A stretch of 64,000 nt of DNA from Pseudoalteromonas phenolica (GTDB lineage: Bacteria > Pseudomonadota > Gammaproteobacteria > Enterobacterales > Alteromonadaceae), in the NCBI RefSeq assembly GCF_005886345.1, contig NZ_PNEC01000009.1, positions 1 through 64,000 on the forward strand, given 5' to 3'. The position numbers and the translations under genes were made by a program. This document shows positions 1 to 9,369 of this stretch, piece after piece. Position 1 is the stretch's first letter. Every line of letters begins with the position of its first letter. The notes under the pieces are model-generated. The model was given only the letters and a program-made list of their open reading frames with translations, did not search any database and was not told where the DNA came from.

Positions 1-300
1 CGATGTTTGCGTTTAGGGTGCTAAATCGTTCTGCACAATGATGAGGTGATGCACTGTGATAAAAAGACGAATTAGAGCAAGGTGAAATGAGTAGCCTTCA
101 CAGTAGCCAGTCTGTTCATTCAGGCTATATAGTAAATGTCTCTCAGCTTAAGCTAAACTAGCTCACTTCACTTTGCGCACAGCAAATGTACTCGCTTTGC
201 TCGCGGTCATTAACTTTGCACCTCACTTCAATATTTAAAAAATTAATTTATAATTCGTTTTTAATTAGCTTTTCATATCTATCTATTTTCAGGAATTTTA
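1..300. other. Intergenic leader, no gene seen
   Basis: All three forward frames meet a stop within the first 41 bases and I see no convincing reverse-strand gene, so the window appears to open in intergenic DNA or at the very tail of a neighbour. The last 60 bases are strongly AT-rich and carry an AGGA ribosome site about 6 bases before the ATG at 301, so this stretch probably holds the promoter of the TRIC-like gene. No repeat or RNA gene was recognised. Confidence 0.5.
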
Positions 301-909
301 ATGAGCGACCTCATTCATTGGTTCGATTTATTGGGTGTAATGGTTTTTGCTATTTCTGGGACTTTAATTGCCCATAAAAAGCATCTAGATGGTTTTGGTG
401 TTGTTGTACTCGCTGCGGTAACAGGTATTGGTGGCGGGACATTAAGAGACATTATTTTAGATGAGCCGGTTTTTTGGCTACATGACCCTAGTTACTTCAT
501 TGCTATTTTTAGTGCAGTTTTGATCAGCATTCTTGTTTTAAACCAGAAAAAGCAAATACCGAGTAAATTTTTACAGGTAGCAGATGCGTTCGGGTTGGCA
601 CTTTTTGCTGTTATGGGCACACAAAAAGCCATGTCTATTGGTATGCCTGCTACAACATCAGTGATTATGGGGGTGCTAACTGGGTGTTTTGGTGGGGTGA
701 TCCGTGATGTACTCGCAGGTGACATTCCGTTGCTTTTAAAAGGTCAGCTTTACGCAATTACCTGTATTTTGGGTGGTATTGTCTATACTCAGTTGGTCGC
801 ACTAAATATAGTTATAGAGTTATGTATGCTATTTGCTATGTTGACTACACTTATTGTACGTTTACTCGCTATGCGTTATAACTGGGTTATACACGTTTTT
901 AAATATTAA
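301..909 (+). CDS. TRIC-like cation channel family protein (UPF0126, YadS/YicG type)
   Basis: 202-residue inner-membrane protein with about six to seven hydrophobic segments arranged as two homologous halves. Each half contains the family signature of a glycine-rich turn followed by RD: GIGGGTLRD in the first and GCFGGVIRD in the second. Bacterial members of this family are structurally related to animal TRIC channels, which pass potassium; the physiological role in bacteria is unsettled. Length matches the family (about 200-210 residues). An AGGA site precedes the ATG. It is followed 18 bases later by comM on the same strand, so the two may be co-transcribed, although no functional link is evident. 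Confidence 0.85.
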   Translation: MSDLIHWFDLLGVMVFAISGTLIAHKKHLDGFGVVVLAAVTGIGGGTLRDIILDEPVFWLHDPSYFIAIFSAVLISILVLNQKKQIPSKFLQVADAFGLALFAVMGTQKAMSIGMPATTSVIMGVLTGCFGGVIRDVLAGDIPLLLKGQLYAITCILGGIVYTQLVALNIVIELCMLFAMLTTLIVRLLAMRYNWVIHVFKY

Positions 910-927
910 CTTGATAGGGACAAGGAC

Positions 928-2439
928 ATGTCTTTAGCAAAAATTTTTACCCGTGCACAAGTTGGTGTTAAAGCACCTAAAGTGACGGTTGAAGTCCATC
1001 TAAGTAATGGACTTCCTGCATTTCTTATTGTTGGTCTACCAGAAACTTCTGTAAAAGAGTCTAAAGAGCGCGTTCGCTCAGCACTTGTGAACTCAGGCTT
1101 TATATTTCCAGAACAACGGATCACTGTAAACTTAGCGCCTGCAGATTTACCAAAAGAAGGTGGTCGGTATGATCTTGCTATTGCTGTTGGTATTTTGGTT
1201 GCTTCTGGTCAGATCCAGAGTACAGAGATCAACCAATGTGAATTTTTCGGTGAGCTGGCCTTAAGTGGAGAGGTATCGGCTATCACAGCAATTCTACCTT
1301 CGGTGATGGCTGCCGCACAAGAGCACCATCTGGCCTATATCCCAAAAGATAATAATCAGCTTGCAAGTCTAGTGTCTCAATCAAATAGGAAAGCGGTAAC
1401 GAGCTTGCAAGAAATCTGGTTAGACTTACAAGGCCAGCAATCTCTTCCTTTGAATCTTGTTTATGAAGAGGCAGTTGATCAATCGTTTGAGCAACTAGAT
1501 ATGAGCGATGTTAAAGGGCAAAGCATTGCAAAGAGAGTGTTAGAAATTGCAGCAGCAGGCGGTCATAATTTGCTTTTCTTGGGACCGCCTGGCACAGGTA
1601 AATCTATGCTGGCTCAACGTATACCAACTATTATGCCTAAAATGACAACGCAACAAGCACTCGAAACTGCTGCTGTGTATTCTTTGGTTGGACAATCGGT
1701 AACACATCAAAACTGGTTGAACCGCCCATTTAGATCTCCGCACCATACCTGCTCTGCTGTTGCATTAGTTGGCGGTTCATCAAATCCAAAACCAGGAGAG
1801 ATATCTCTGGCCCATAATGGAATTTTGTTTCTCGATGAATTACCGGAATTTGATAGAAAGGTATTAGACTCTTTAAGAACCCCGATGGAAACGGGTACTG
1901 TTACTATTTCACGTGCTGCTAGGCAAGTTGATTTTCCTGCTAACTTTCAGTTAGTTGCGGCACTTAACCCAAGTCCTACAGGCCATCATAGTGATAAAAG
2001 GGCGACCCCTGATCAAGTGTTAAAATATTTGTCGAAAGTATCAGGCCCCTTTTTAGATAGAATAGATCTTCAAGTTGAATTGCCTCGATTAACCACTGAG
2101 GAGTTGCAGTCTACTAAACCTGAAGAGTCGAGTGCAGAGATCCGTCAACGCGTAGAGAGTGCAGTTAGGTTTGCTTATCAGCGACAAGGAAAAAATAGCG
2201 CTTCATTATCAACTAAGGAGCTGCAAGTACATTGTAGGTTATCTGAGGCTGATTCAATATTTTTGGGTAAGGCTGCCGACAAATTAGCTTTATCACCACG
2301 TTCTTATCATAAGGTTTTGAAGGTGGCACGTACTATTGCAGATTTAAAGTTACAGGAAGAGATAGACTTGGCCTCTCTTAAAGAGGCATTAAGCTATCGT
2401 GCTTTTGAGCGTTTGCTTGCTCAGTTGACTGCTTATTAA
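928..2439 (+). CDS. comM: ComM/YifB family AAA+ ATPase (Mg-chelatase-like branch-migration helicase)
   Basis: 503 residues. The N-terminal ChlI-type domain (about 1-170) is followed by an AAA+ module with Walker A GPPGTGKS at residues 219-226 and Walker B ending in LDE near residue 303, then a Mg-chelatase C-terminal domain. In Vibrio and Acinetobacter, ComM is a hexameric helicase that drives branch migration when single-stranded DNA taken up by natural transformation integrates into the chromosome; the family is also widespread in bacteria not known to be competent. The ATG has a strong purine-rich AGGGACAAGGA leader. The 3' end overlaps the stop of the convergent response regulator by four bases. 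Confidence 0.92.
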   Translation: MSLAKIFTRAQVGVKAPKVTVEVHLSNGLPAFLIVGLPETSVKESKERVRSALVNSGFIFPEQRITVNLAPADLPKEGGRYDLAIAVGILVASGQIQSTEINQCEFFGELALSGEVSAITAILPSVMAAAQEHHLAYIPKDNNQLASLVSQSNRKAVTSLQEIWLDLQGQQSLPLNLVYEEAVDQSFEQLDMSDVKGQSIAKRVLEIAAAGGHNLLFLGPPGTGKSMLAQRIPTIMPKMTTQQALETAAVYSLVGQSVTHQNWLNRPFRSPHHTCSAVALVGGSSNPKPGEISLAHNGILFLDELPEFDRKVLDSLRTPMETGTVTISRAARQVDFPANFQLVAALNPSPTGHHSDKRATPDQVLKYLSKVSGPFLDRIDLQVELPRLTTEELQSTKPEESSAEIRQRVESAVRFAYQRQGKNSASLSTKELQVHCRLSEADSIFLGKAADKLALSPRSYHKVLKVARTIADLKLQEEIDLASLKEALSYRAFERLLAQLTAY

Positions 2440-3140
2440 GTTGATAGCATATAACCTTTACCACGAACGGTAACGATGCGCTTTTGTTCTTTCTCATCAC
2501 CAAGCTTTTTGCGTAAGCGCCCGATGAGCACATCAACAGTTCGGTCACTTGGACTCCAGTCTGGTTGGCCGATGTCTTCTGAAATTTTTTCTCGAGAAGT
2601 TGCTTTGCCTGCGTTGGCAATTAAGCAAATAAGTACTTTATGCTCGGCTTCAGTTAAGCGTGATTCTTCACCTGTACCATTGATAAGGGTGCGGTTATCA
2701 GGGTGTAATTTAAAGTCAGCATATTCTATAAACTCTTCAGATTCGTCATCGTTATTGACAATGGTGAGTCGTTTACATAAAGCACGCATTCTGAGTTCTA
2801 ATTCTAATAAATCGACAGGTTTACAGATATAGTCATCAGCACCTTGGGCTAAACCTGCAATTCTGTCAGCTTGTGAATCTCGGCTCGATAACATGATGAC
2901 ACCGATATCAGTTAGCGTGTTGAGCTCTTTTGCTAACGCTAAACCATCTGTCGCAGGTAAGACGATATCAACAATAGCAAGTGCGAAACGTTCTTGAACT
3001 TGTGTGGCTTGTTGAACTTGGGCTAAAGCAGTCGCACCGGTACTATCAACTTCGATGCGAAATTCAGTTTCAGCAAAGTGGCTTATAATGCGTTTTGCTA
3101 ACAGTTCATCATCTTCTACTAATAATACTTTGATACTCAT
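2436..3140 (-). CDS. OmpR/PhoB-family response regulator, orphan
   Basis: 234 residues. Receiver domain at 1-120 with the acidic pair ED-D at 9-11, phosphoacceptor Asp58 (IVDIVLP) and the conserved Lys in CKPVD near 110. A winged-helix DNA-binding domain occupies about 135-232 and ends with the typical RLRKKLGD and RGKGYML motifs. It should act as a phosphorylation-controlled transcription factor. No histidine kinase lies on either side, so its partner is encoded elsewhere; the target genes cannot be deduced. It is separated by 179 bases from the upstream peptidase gene on the same strand and converges on comM. Confidence 0.9.
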   Translation of the reverse strand: MSIKVLLVEDDELLAKRIISHFAETEFRIEVDSTGATALAQVQQATQVQERFALAIVDIVLPATDGLALAKELNTLTDIGVIMLSSRDSQADRIAGLAQGADDYICKPVDLLELELRMRALCKRLTIVNNDDESEEFIEYADFKLHPDNRTLINGTGEESRLTEAEHKVLICLIANAGKATSREKISEDIGQPDWSPSDRTVDVLIGRLRKKLGDEKEQKRIVTVRGKGYMLST

Positions 3141-3265
3141 AATGCAGCTATCTATTCAATAATTATGTATATATTAGCACTGTGAAAACATTGCTGAGAA
3201 GAGAATAATGATAATTTGTAACAAATACGCAAACATTAATGTTACTGTATCAGTGAGATGTAACT

Positions 3266-3303
3266 AAAATAATACCGGCCTAGTGCAACAGCATTAGGCC
3301 GAT
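3266..3303 (-). terminator. Hairpin terminator after the S9 peptidase gene
   Basis: Inverted repeat at 3276-3301: an 11-base stem beginning CGGCCTA with one G-T pair and a four-base loop. Read on the minus strand it follows the peptidase stop codon by about 18 bases and is succeeded by a loosely T-rich stretch, so it probably ends that transcript before the response regulator gene. The T tail is weak. Confidence 0.5.
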
Positions 3304-3319
3304 ACTGGTTTTTACATAC

Positions 3320-5770
3320 TTATTTATAAATATACTGCCACCATTGTGGTTGGTCTTTTAAGTGCATATCAAAATAAGCCAGCATAGTATCCCACCAGTG
3401 GAATCGACGGTCACGGGCAAATACTTGATGATCCGTACCTTTATATTCAATTAACTCAACGTCTTTACCAAGCAACTTAAGTGCCGTATACATGTTGTGG
3501 CTTTCACCAGGAGGTACGTTCGTATCAGCGTCACCATGGATAAGTAATAAAGGCGAGTTTACTTTGTCAGCATGAAAAACTGGGCTGTGATCAGAGTAAA
3601 GTTTAGGGTTATTCCACGGGAAACTGTTTTTCGAAGCTTCGCCTGAATATAGGTAGCCCCACCAACCTTGACCCCAATAAGAAGTAATGTTTGAGATACC
3701 TGCGTGAGAGATCGACGCACTGAATAAATCCGTTTTAGTCGCAAGTAGCATAGTCATAAAGCCGCCGTAAGATGCGCCTAAGTTACCTACTTTATCTTTA
3801 TTCACATAAGGGTGTGCAGCTAAGAACTTTTTAGTGCCTTCGATAATATCGTTTGCAGTGTACTCACCCCATGCATTCACGTGCTTAGCAGAGAATTCCT
3901 GACCAAAGCCAGTCGCACCAGTTGGTTGTAGCACATACACAACATAACCCTGTGCTGCCCATAGGTTAAATGGGTAACGACCGGTAAAACCGCGTGATAC
4001 AGGAGAAGTACCGCCATAATAGTAAACTAGTGCAGGGTACTGCTTGCTTTCATCTAGGTTGTGAGGCGTGTATACACGACCTTTAATCTCAACGCCTTCT
4101 TTATTAGTGAAGTTAAATTCAGATAGGGTTGCAATTTCGCTATTGTCATAAGCAAGTGCTTTTGAATCCCACAGTGTTTTAGCGCGGTTTTTAGAAATAT
4201 CTAAGCGTTTTAATTGCTGAGGGTGAGATGCTTGTGTGCCAGTCACGAGTAAGTCAGGGTTGCGCTCGTCAGAAATGCTGAATCTGCCAACGACATCAAA
4301 GCCTGTTTTTAGTTTAGTGAAACGAGCTTTGCTTTCATCGTATAGATACAGTTGTTGCGTATCGCGCTCAGTCACTTTAATTACGACATCATCATTGCGT
4401 AATACCTGCATTGAACCAATTGCAGGGTCAAATGATTTACTTAATGCCTGTGCATTCTTACCTTGACGGTCTAACTTATATAGCTGGCCATCGTAGTTGT
4501 TTGCAAGCATATTCTCAGGAATTGCGCGACCTAAACCATTCGCAAAGTCAGGGCCAGCAACCACATAAATACCGTCATCAGCATACTTTGCTGAGCTAAA
4601 TGTGCGGTATTGACCAAGTAAAGTCTGCTGGTTGTCTTTTAGATTTACTTCTACAAGCTCTGTCAGCATGTGAGGCGGTTTAGCATAATCGCTAGGATTA
4701 CGCGTCACCAAGATTGTGCCAGCTTCATTATCAAAATCGGCCAATGAATGGCTTAATTTACCTTCAGTGATAGGGTTAATAAAACCAGAGTTGATGTCTA
4801 ACATGAATATTTGGCTGTTATTACGTGCATAAGACCAGCGGTCTTCTAACCCTCTGAAGTGTTTAACTAATGTGTGCTTACTTTTATCTGACTTAGACCA
4901 AGCAAATACAAGCGTGTTGTTGTCGAAGTACTGGAAGCCATATGCGCCATCTAGTTGTTCAGCGACCACTTTCTCTTCTAAGTCTTTAAGGTTTAAAACT
5001 GTAACGGCTTTATTGCGAACAAATACAACTTGTTTGCTGTCTACGCGCCACTTAATTTGATTTGCAGATAAGCCGTCAAAGCGGTAAAGCACTTTACCCT
5101 CTTCATCGGTTAAGGTTGTTTTATTGATGGCTTTATTACCATGGTTACTCTGGTAATGACGCTCAGTAACAACATAGTATTCGCCATTTGGAGAAATCGA
5201 TACAGAACTGATCGTTGGTGCATCAAAAAGTTGCTTAGCTGAAAGCGCACGGGTTTCTTTTGTCGTCAGTGTAATAACATCATGCTCTGCTTTAGGTAGA
5301 TATTCTAACGAGACTTTTTTCCAGTCGTCAGCTTGCTCTACAACAATAACAACTTGGTGGTCGCCCGTAACCGCATTGATGTCGTATTCTTTACTGCCAG
5401 ATAAGGTTTCACCATTTAAAAATACATGGGCTTTTTCGATACCATTAAGCTTTAACTTACCTTGCACAAAACGCTCTGCAGAGAAGTTAAACTTAATCGC
5501 TTGAAGACCTGCAATTGTTAGGTCATTCACATCACCTAGCGGTTGCCAAGTTACTTTTTTACCTAATACTGACAGTGTTTTTGAATCACTTTGTAATTTA
5601 GGCAATAAATTATTAATGATGGCAGTTTGGTAAGGCGTGTTATTTGGCTTAATTGTTGCTGTATCAGCAAGGGGTCCAATAAACTTTACTTTACTCGTGT
5701 CTAGCTCTGCAGCGACAAGTTGCGTAGACAGTGCCGAAAATAGTAAAGTGGCGACCGTTGTTAATTTCAT
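3320..5770 (-). CDS. Exported S9-family prolyl oligopeptidase
   Basis: 816 residues from the chosen ATG at 5770; a start 48 bases further upstream is open, but the chosen one gives a clean signal peptide (MKLTTVATLLFSALSTQLVAA) and has an AGG site seven bases before it. The middle is a beta-propeller-like region (about 190-560). The C-terminal alpha/beta-hydrolase carries the nucleophile Ser667 in GASYGG, Asp749 in HGDADTNVP and His781 in GTDHQVF, which form the serine protease triad of the dipeptidyl-peptidase IV/acylaminoacyl-peptidase group. It likely cleaves oligopeptides in the periplasm or outside the cell, a common nutritional trait in marine Alteromonadales. Exact substrate is unknown. 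Confidence 0.9.
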   Translation of the reverse strand: MKLTTVATLLFSALSTQLVAAELDTSKVKFIGPLADTATIKPNNTPYQTAIINNLLPKLQSDSKTLSVLGKKVTWQPLGDVNDLTIAGLQAIKFNFSAERFVQGKLKLNGIEKAHVFLNGETLSGSKEYDINAVTGDHQVVIVVEQADDWKKVSLEYLPKAEHDVITLTTKETRALSAKQLFDAPTISSVSISPNGEYYVVTERHYQSNHGNKAINKTTLTDEEGKVLYRFDGLSANQIKWRVDSKQVVFVRNKAVTVLNLKDLEEKVVAEQLDGAYGFQYFDNNTLVFAWSKSDKSKHTLVKHFRGLEDRWSYARNNSQIFMLDINSGFINPITEGKLSHSLADFDNEAGTILVTRNPSDYAKPPHMLTELVEVNLKDNQQTLLGQYRTFSSAKYADDGIYVVAGPDFANGLGRAIPENMLANNYDGQLYKLDRQGKNAQALSKSFDPAIGSMQVLRNDDVVIKVTERDTQQLYLYDESKARFTKLKTGFDVVGRFSISDERNPDLLVTGTQASHPQQLKRLDISKNRAKTLWDSKALAYDNSEIATLSEFNFTNKEGVEIKGRVYTPHNLDESKQYPALVYYYGGTSPVSRGFTGRYPFNLWAAQGYVVYVLQPTGATGFGQEFSAKHVNAWGEYTANDIIEGTKKFLAAHPYVNKDKVGNLGASYGGFMTMLLATKTDLFSASISHAGISNITSYWGQGWWGYLYSGEASKNSFPWNNPKLYSDHSPVFHADKVNSPLLLIHGDADTNVPPGESHNMYTALKLLGKDVELIEYKGTDHQVFARDRRFHWWDTMLAYFDMHLKDQPQWWQYIYK

Positions 5771-5879
5771 TGATGCACCTATTGTAGGGAAAATAATTGC
5801 CCCAATATAGCACATCAAATTAAATCTTCAGCAGAGTTGCGATTAAGCCGCGAGAGTCTGCGAAATTAAGGAGTTTAGG

Positions 5880-6956
5880 TTGTTTCTGTTATTCAGTTAC
5901 ATGTTTTTGGCCATTGCTATTTCATTCCTATGTTCGGTGATGGAGGCGGTGTTACTCAGTATTACACCCAGTCATGTAGCGATATTAAAAAAAGATAAGC
6001 CTGTGCTGGCAGAGCGAGTGCAGAGTTTAAAAGACAATATTGATAAGCCACTATCAGCAATTTTGACATTAAATACGGTTGCACACACTGCCGGTGCGGC
6101 AGGTGTGGGTGCGCAAGCGGCTGCTGTATTTGGGGATGCTGCTGTGGGTATTGCATCAGCGGTGATGACGTTATTGGTATTGGTGCTTTCAGAAATCATT
6201 CCTAAAACGCTAGGTGCAACTTATTGGCGTGCACTTACACCTATTGTGTCACTGGCTTTAACTTGGATGGTTCGTATACTTAAACCGTTCGTGTGGTTAT
6301 CAGACCAGCTCACTAAAATTATTGGTTCAAAGCAAGATGAAGCGCATTTTATTCGTCAAGAAATTGAGGCTATGGCTGAAATGGGTAGCGAGGCAGGGGC
6401 ACTTCAACAAGAGGAAAGTGAAACTATTCGCAGCTTGTTACAGTTTAGGCACGCCAAGCTTGAAAACGTGATGACGCCAAGAACTGTGCTTTTTAAAGTA
6501 CATAAAGATATGACAGTGAACGAGTATTTATCTGAGCATGGCTCAGTATCTTTCTCTCGTATTTTAGTTTTTGATGCGGATACCGATGATATTATTGGTT
6601 TTGTACATAAGAACGACCTTATGTTGGCGTTTCATCGTTTAGGGGAAGATTATAAGATTGGCAAATTAGTAAAGCCGATTTATACCGTGCCAGAAACATT
6701 GGGCGCACCAGAGTTGTTCCAGGCATTGCTTGAAAAACGTATTCATATCTCACTGATCATCGATGAATATGGTGATGTGCAAGGTATCGTCACCCTTGAA
6801 GATTTGATTGAGTCTTTAATGGGCATGGATATTGTTGATGAGCGTGAGCAATCTACCAATATGCAGCAAGCCGCAAAGCAAAAGTGGCGTGACCGTGTCG
6901 ATGGGCACACGCATTTAATTGAGGCTGATAATGAGGAAGAACAGCCTAAGAATTAA
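5880..6956 (+). CDS. CNNM/CorC-type membrane protein with CBS pair
   Basis: 358 residues. The N-terminal DUF21 (CNNM) transmembrane domain spans about 1-145 with three to four hydrophobic segments, followed by a CBS-domain pair at about 195-320 that contains the MTPRT motif and the FHRLGEDY-VTLEDLIE sequence typical of the family. Members act in Mg2+ or Co2+ extrusion or sensing; annotation as hemolysin is historical. The C-terminal CorC_HlyC domain of larger relatives is missing, which is normal for this shorter class. The start is TTG at 5880 because an AAGGAG site lies six bases before it; ATG at 5901 is the alternative. It converges with the next gene, overlapping it by 11 bases. Confidence 0.88.
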   Translation: MFLLFSYMFLAIAISFLCSVMEAVLLSITPSHVAILKKDKPVLAERVQSLKDNIDKPLSAILTLNTVAHTAGAAGVGAQAAAVFGDAAVGIASAVMTLLVLVLSEIIPKTLGATYWRALTPIVSLALTWMVRILKPFVWLSDQLTKIIGSKQDEAHFIRQEIEAMAEMGSEAGALQQEESETIRSLLQFRHAKLENVMTPRTVLFKVHKDMTVNEYLSEHGSVSFSRILVFDADTDDIIGFVHKNDLMLAFHRLGEDYKIGKLVKPIYTVPETLGAPELFQALLEKRIHISLIIDEYGDVQGIVTLEDLIESLMGMDIVDEREQSTNMQQAAKQKWRDRVDGHTHLIEADNEEEQPKN

Positions 6957-8154
6957 AATTTGTCATTCTAAGCCAAGAGTGGATCCAGCGGATCAGTTCA
7001 TTCTTGGCTTTAGGACGACTGATCAAAAAACCTTGCATCAATAAATCGTGTTTATATCGCTCTAAATATTGTAACTCTTCAATTCTTTCTATGCCTTCAG
7101 CAACAACTTTAAAGCCTTGCTTAATTGCTAAGTCGACCAAGCTTTTGGTAATGACTTGCGAAAAATAGTCAGTATCAATATGTGTAATAATCGAACGATC
7201 TATTTTAATCTCAGTGAATGGCAAAGATTTTAATTGATTAAGATTAGTGAAACCGGTACCAAAATCATCTAATGAAATATCAAACCCACGCATTCTTAAG
7301 CGATTCAGTGTTTCTAGTTGATTTGCACTGCTAAGCGGTTTTTGTTCTGTGATTTCCAAAATAATATCACTAGGCGTAAGGTGATTGAGTTGTAACAACA
7401 TGGCCAATTTATCCGGGCAGTTAATGTCTTCTAACTGCACCGGAGATAAATTAAATGCAAGTTTACATGGGTGGGGAAGCTCATCTTTCAGTGCTTCGTA
7501 CTCGGCCGTGGCTTTTTCAAATAATTGAAAAGTAACTAGGTTAATTAATTCTAAGTCTTCAGCAAGATCAATAAATCTGGCTGGTAGTATGGTAAAGCCA
7601 TGCTGTTCAGACACAATTCTAGCAAGCACTTCGATGCTTTCAATTTGTTGAGTTGCTCGATTTACTTTGGGTTGATAAAAGGGGGTGATTTCACTATTAC
7701 TCAGTGCATGTAAAAGCTCAGCTTCACTGATGGGCTGGCCCTCTTCAGTATGTGGGCAAGACAGAGTGCAGAGTTTTTTTAATAACCTCTCTACTTCAAC
7801 TAACTGAATCGGCTTGGCGATATTTCCGAGTAATAAGGCATGATTCTGTCTAGCCAAATTTGAAGCAAGGTCAATGATCCTATGATCCATCTCTGAGATG
7901 ATAACAACCCCACCTTTAAAATCTCTTTTTCCCAGCTGTCTTATCAGTTCCATGCCATCCATTTCTGGCATATTGAGGTCGGTAAAAATTGCATCAAAGT
8001 TATTTGGTTGCTGTTCAATTAAAGATAAAGCATTTTGAGCAGACTCACAGCAGGTTACTTGCTCAACCCCAAGTTCAGCGAGAATAGCCTGCATAACTAA
8101 TAAAATTGCTTGGGAATCATCAACAACCAAAATGCGTTGTGCTTTGAAATTCAT
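6946..8154 (-). CDS. Response regulator with EAL c-di-GMP phosphodiesterase output
   Basis: 402 residues. REC domain at 1-130 with Asp59 (TDLNMPEMDG) as phosphoacceptor; EAL domain at about 145-395. Catalytic features are retained: the EVL form of the signature (IEVLAR), FNLSP, EITE, DDFGTG, KIDRS and AEGIE, so it should hydrolyse c-di-GMP to pGpG under control of phosphorylation. No kinase or GGDEF gene is adjacent. AAGGAG lies seven bases before the ATG, supporting the start. It probably influences the motile-sessile switch, but the input signal is unknown. Confidence 0.9.
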   Translation of the reverse strand: MNFKAQRILVVDDSQAILLVMQAILAELGVEQVTCCESAQNALSLIEQQPNNFDAIFTDLNMPEMDGMELIRQLGKRDFKGGVVIISEMDHRIIDLASNLARQNHALLLGNIAKPIQLVEVERLLKKLCTLSCPHTEEGQPISEAELLHALSNSEITPFYQPKVNRATQQIESIEVLARIVSEQHGFTILPARFIDLAEDLELINLVTFQLFEKATAEYEALKDELPHPCKLAFNLSPVQLEDINCPDKLAMLLQLNHLTPSDIILEITEQKPLSSANQLETLNRLRMRGFDISLDDFGTGFTNLNQLKSLPFTEIKIDRSIITHIDTDYFSQVITKSLVDLAIKQGFKVVAEGIERIEELQYLERYKHDLLMQGFLISRPKAKNELIRWIHSWLRMTNFNS

Positions 8155-8296
8155 TAAACCACTCCTTGATGTTGGTATACATATGTTTAACTTTAGAACA
8201 GTAATAGGGAAATGCGTAAATCAAGATCAATAAATGATGGTTTGTCAGCGTTTATTTTTGTTGGGATAATGAAAAAAAATTTCATTATTACCAAAT

Positions 8297-9310
8297 ATGA
8301 CCCGGATTGAACTTAATTTGGCTGGACAGCCAATTTCTCTCATTTTTAATCAGCAACAAATTATTCAGGTTTTTTGCGAGCAGCAAGCATTGGTGTTAGA
8401 GAGCGATGCAGAGCATCTACAAAGTTGTATGGTCGCAGAGCTCCCCGTACAGTTTGACACATCTCAGTTACCACAAGGCTTGATTGCGGTTACTATTGGT
8501 GATCAAACACCTCAGTGGCTCGAAGTTCCTCATCAACAAGCTGAAAATAAGCGCGGTTGGTTTGGTCTTGCTGCACTCGGCTTCAAAATTTTTAAAAGTG
8601 CTAAGGTCGTAAAGGCTGCACTTGCGGGTGCCTCAGTTGCTGGCTATGCATGGCTATTCTCGTTGGAATTTGCCCTGATGATCATTGCTTGCTTGGTGGT
8701 ACATGAATATGGTCATGTGCGTGCAATGAAGTACTTTGGCATCAAGACGAAGGGTATCTATTTAATTCCCTTTGTTGGTGGCTTAGCTGTCAGTGATGAA
8801 AAAATTACAACCCGTTGGCAAGATGTGGTGATCTCTTTAATGGGGCCTGCATTTGGCTTAATTACTTCTGTGTTGGGAGTGGTGCTGTTTTACGCAACAG
8901 ATATGGAGATTTTTGCCGGTGTCGCCGTACTTAGTGCACTACTTAACTTATTTAATTTATTACCTATTCTACCTCTGGATGGCGGTCACGTACTAAAAAG
9001 TATCAGTTTCTCTATGCGCTCTTGGGTGGGTCTCTTAGCCTGTTTTGGTGGGGTTTTACTGGGACTATACATCAGTTGGGCATTTGGTTTGATGTTACTG
9101 GTGTTTTTTATCTTTATAGGCAGTTTAGAAATTGTGTTTGAGTGGCGTGAACGTCATAATTCTCACCTTCTTCCCCTAGATAGATATGGTCAGGTTGTCT
9201 CAGCGCTGATGTATGTGGTTGTGGCTTTAGGTCACATTGCAGTGATGATGCACTTTGCAGATTCAGACAATGTGATTTTAAGTTTACCAATAAAGATTTT
9301 ATCAAGTTAA
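8297..9310 (+). CDS. M50-family (site-2-protease-like) membrane metalloprotease
   Basis: 337 residues. An N-terminal soluble segment of about 85 residues has no recognised domain. It is followed by a multi-span membrane region with the zinc-binding HEYGH motif (His136, Glu137, His140) and the third ligand in LPLDGGH (Asp228), the arrangement of M50 intramembrane proteases. There is no PDZ domain, so it is not RseP. Substrate unknown; such proteins cleave transmembrane regulators or process peptides. It stands alone between leftward genes, with a good hairpin terminator directly downstream. Confidence 0.82.
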   Translation: MTRIELNLAGQPISLIFNQQQIIQVFCEQQALVLESDAEHLQSCMVAELPVQFDTSQLPQGLIAVTIGDQTPQWLEVPHQQAENKRGWFGLAALGFKIFKSAKVVKAALAGASVAGYAWLFSLEFALMIIACLVVHEYGHVRAMKYFGIKTKGIYLIPFVGGLAVSDEKITTRWQDVVISLMGPAFGLITSVLGVVLFYATDMEIFAGVAVLSALLNLFNLLPILPLDGGHVLKSISFSMRSWVGLLACFGGVLLGLYISWAFGLMLLVFFIFIGSLEIVFEWRERHNSHLLPLDRYGQVVSALMYVVVALGHIAVMMHFADSDNVILSLPIKILSS

Positions 9311-9318
9311 GTCAGCGC

Positions 9319-9352
9319 GTCGCCGTTTTCGGTTCTAACGGCGACCTCTTTT
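9319..9352 (+). terminator. Rho-independent terminator after the M50 protease gene
   Basis: A nine-base perfect GC-rich stem, GTCGCCGTT at 9319-9327 and its complement at 9337-9345, encloses a nine-base loop and is followed by CTCTTTT. It begins nine bases after the protease stop codon and lies between convergent genes, so it may also slow transcription from the opposite side. Confidence 0.75.
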
Positions 9353-9369
9353 CTGCTACTCTGCAATAC

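Noticed and set aside
1-41. Short forward open stretch at the left edge (position 3 to 41)
   Set aside because: It is too short to tell whether it is the tail of a gene outside the window.
5771-5818. Longer N-terminus for the S9 peptidase
   Set aside because: The added 16 residues precede a complete signal peptide, and the ribosome site fits the inner ATG.
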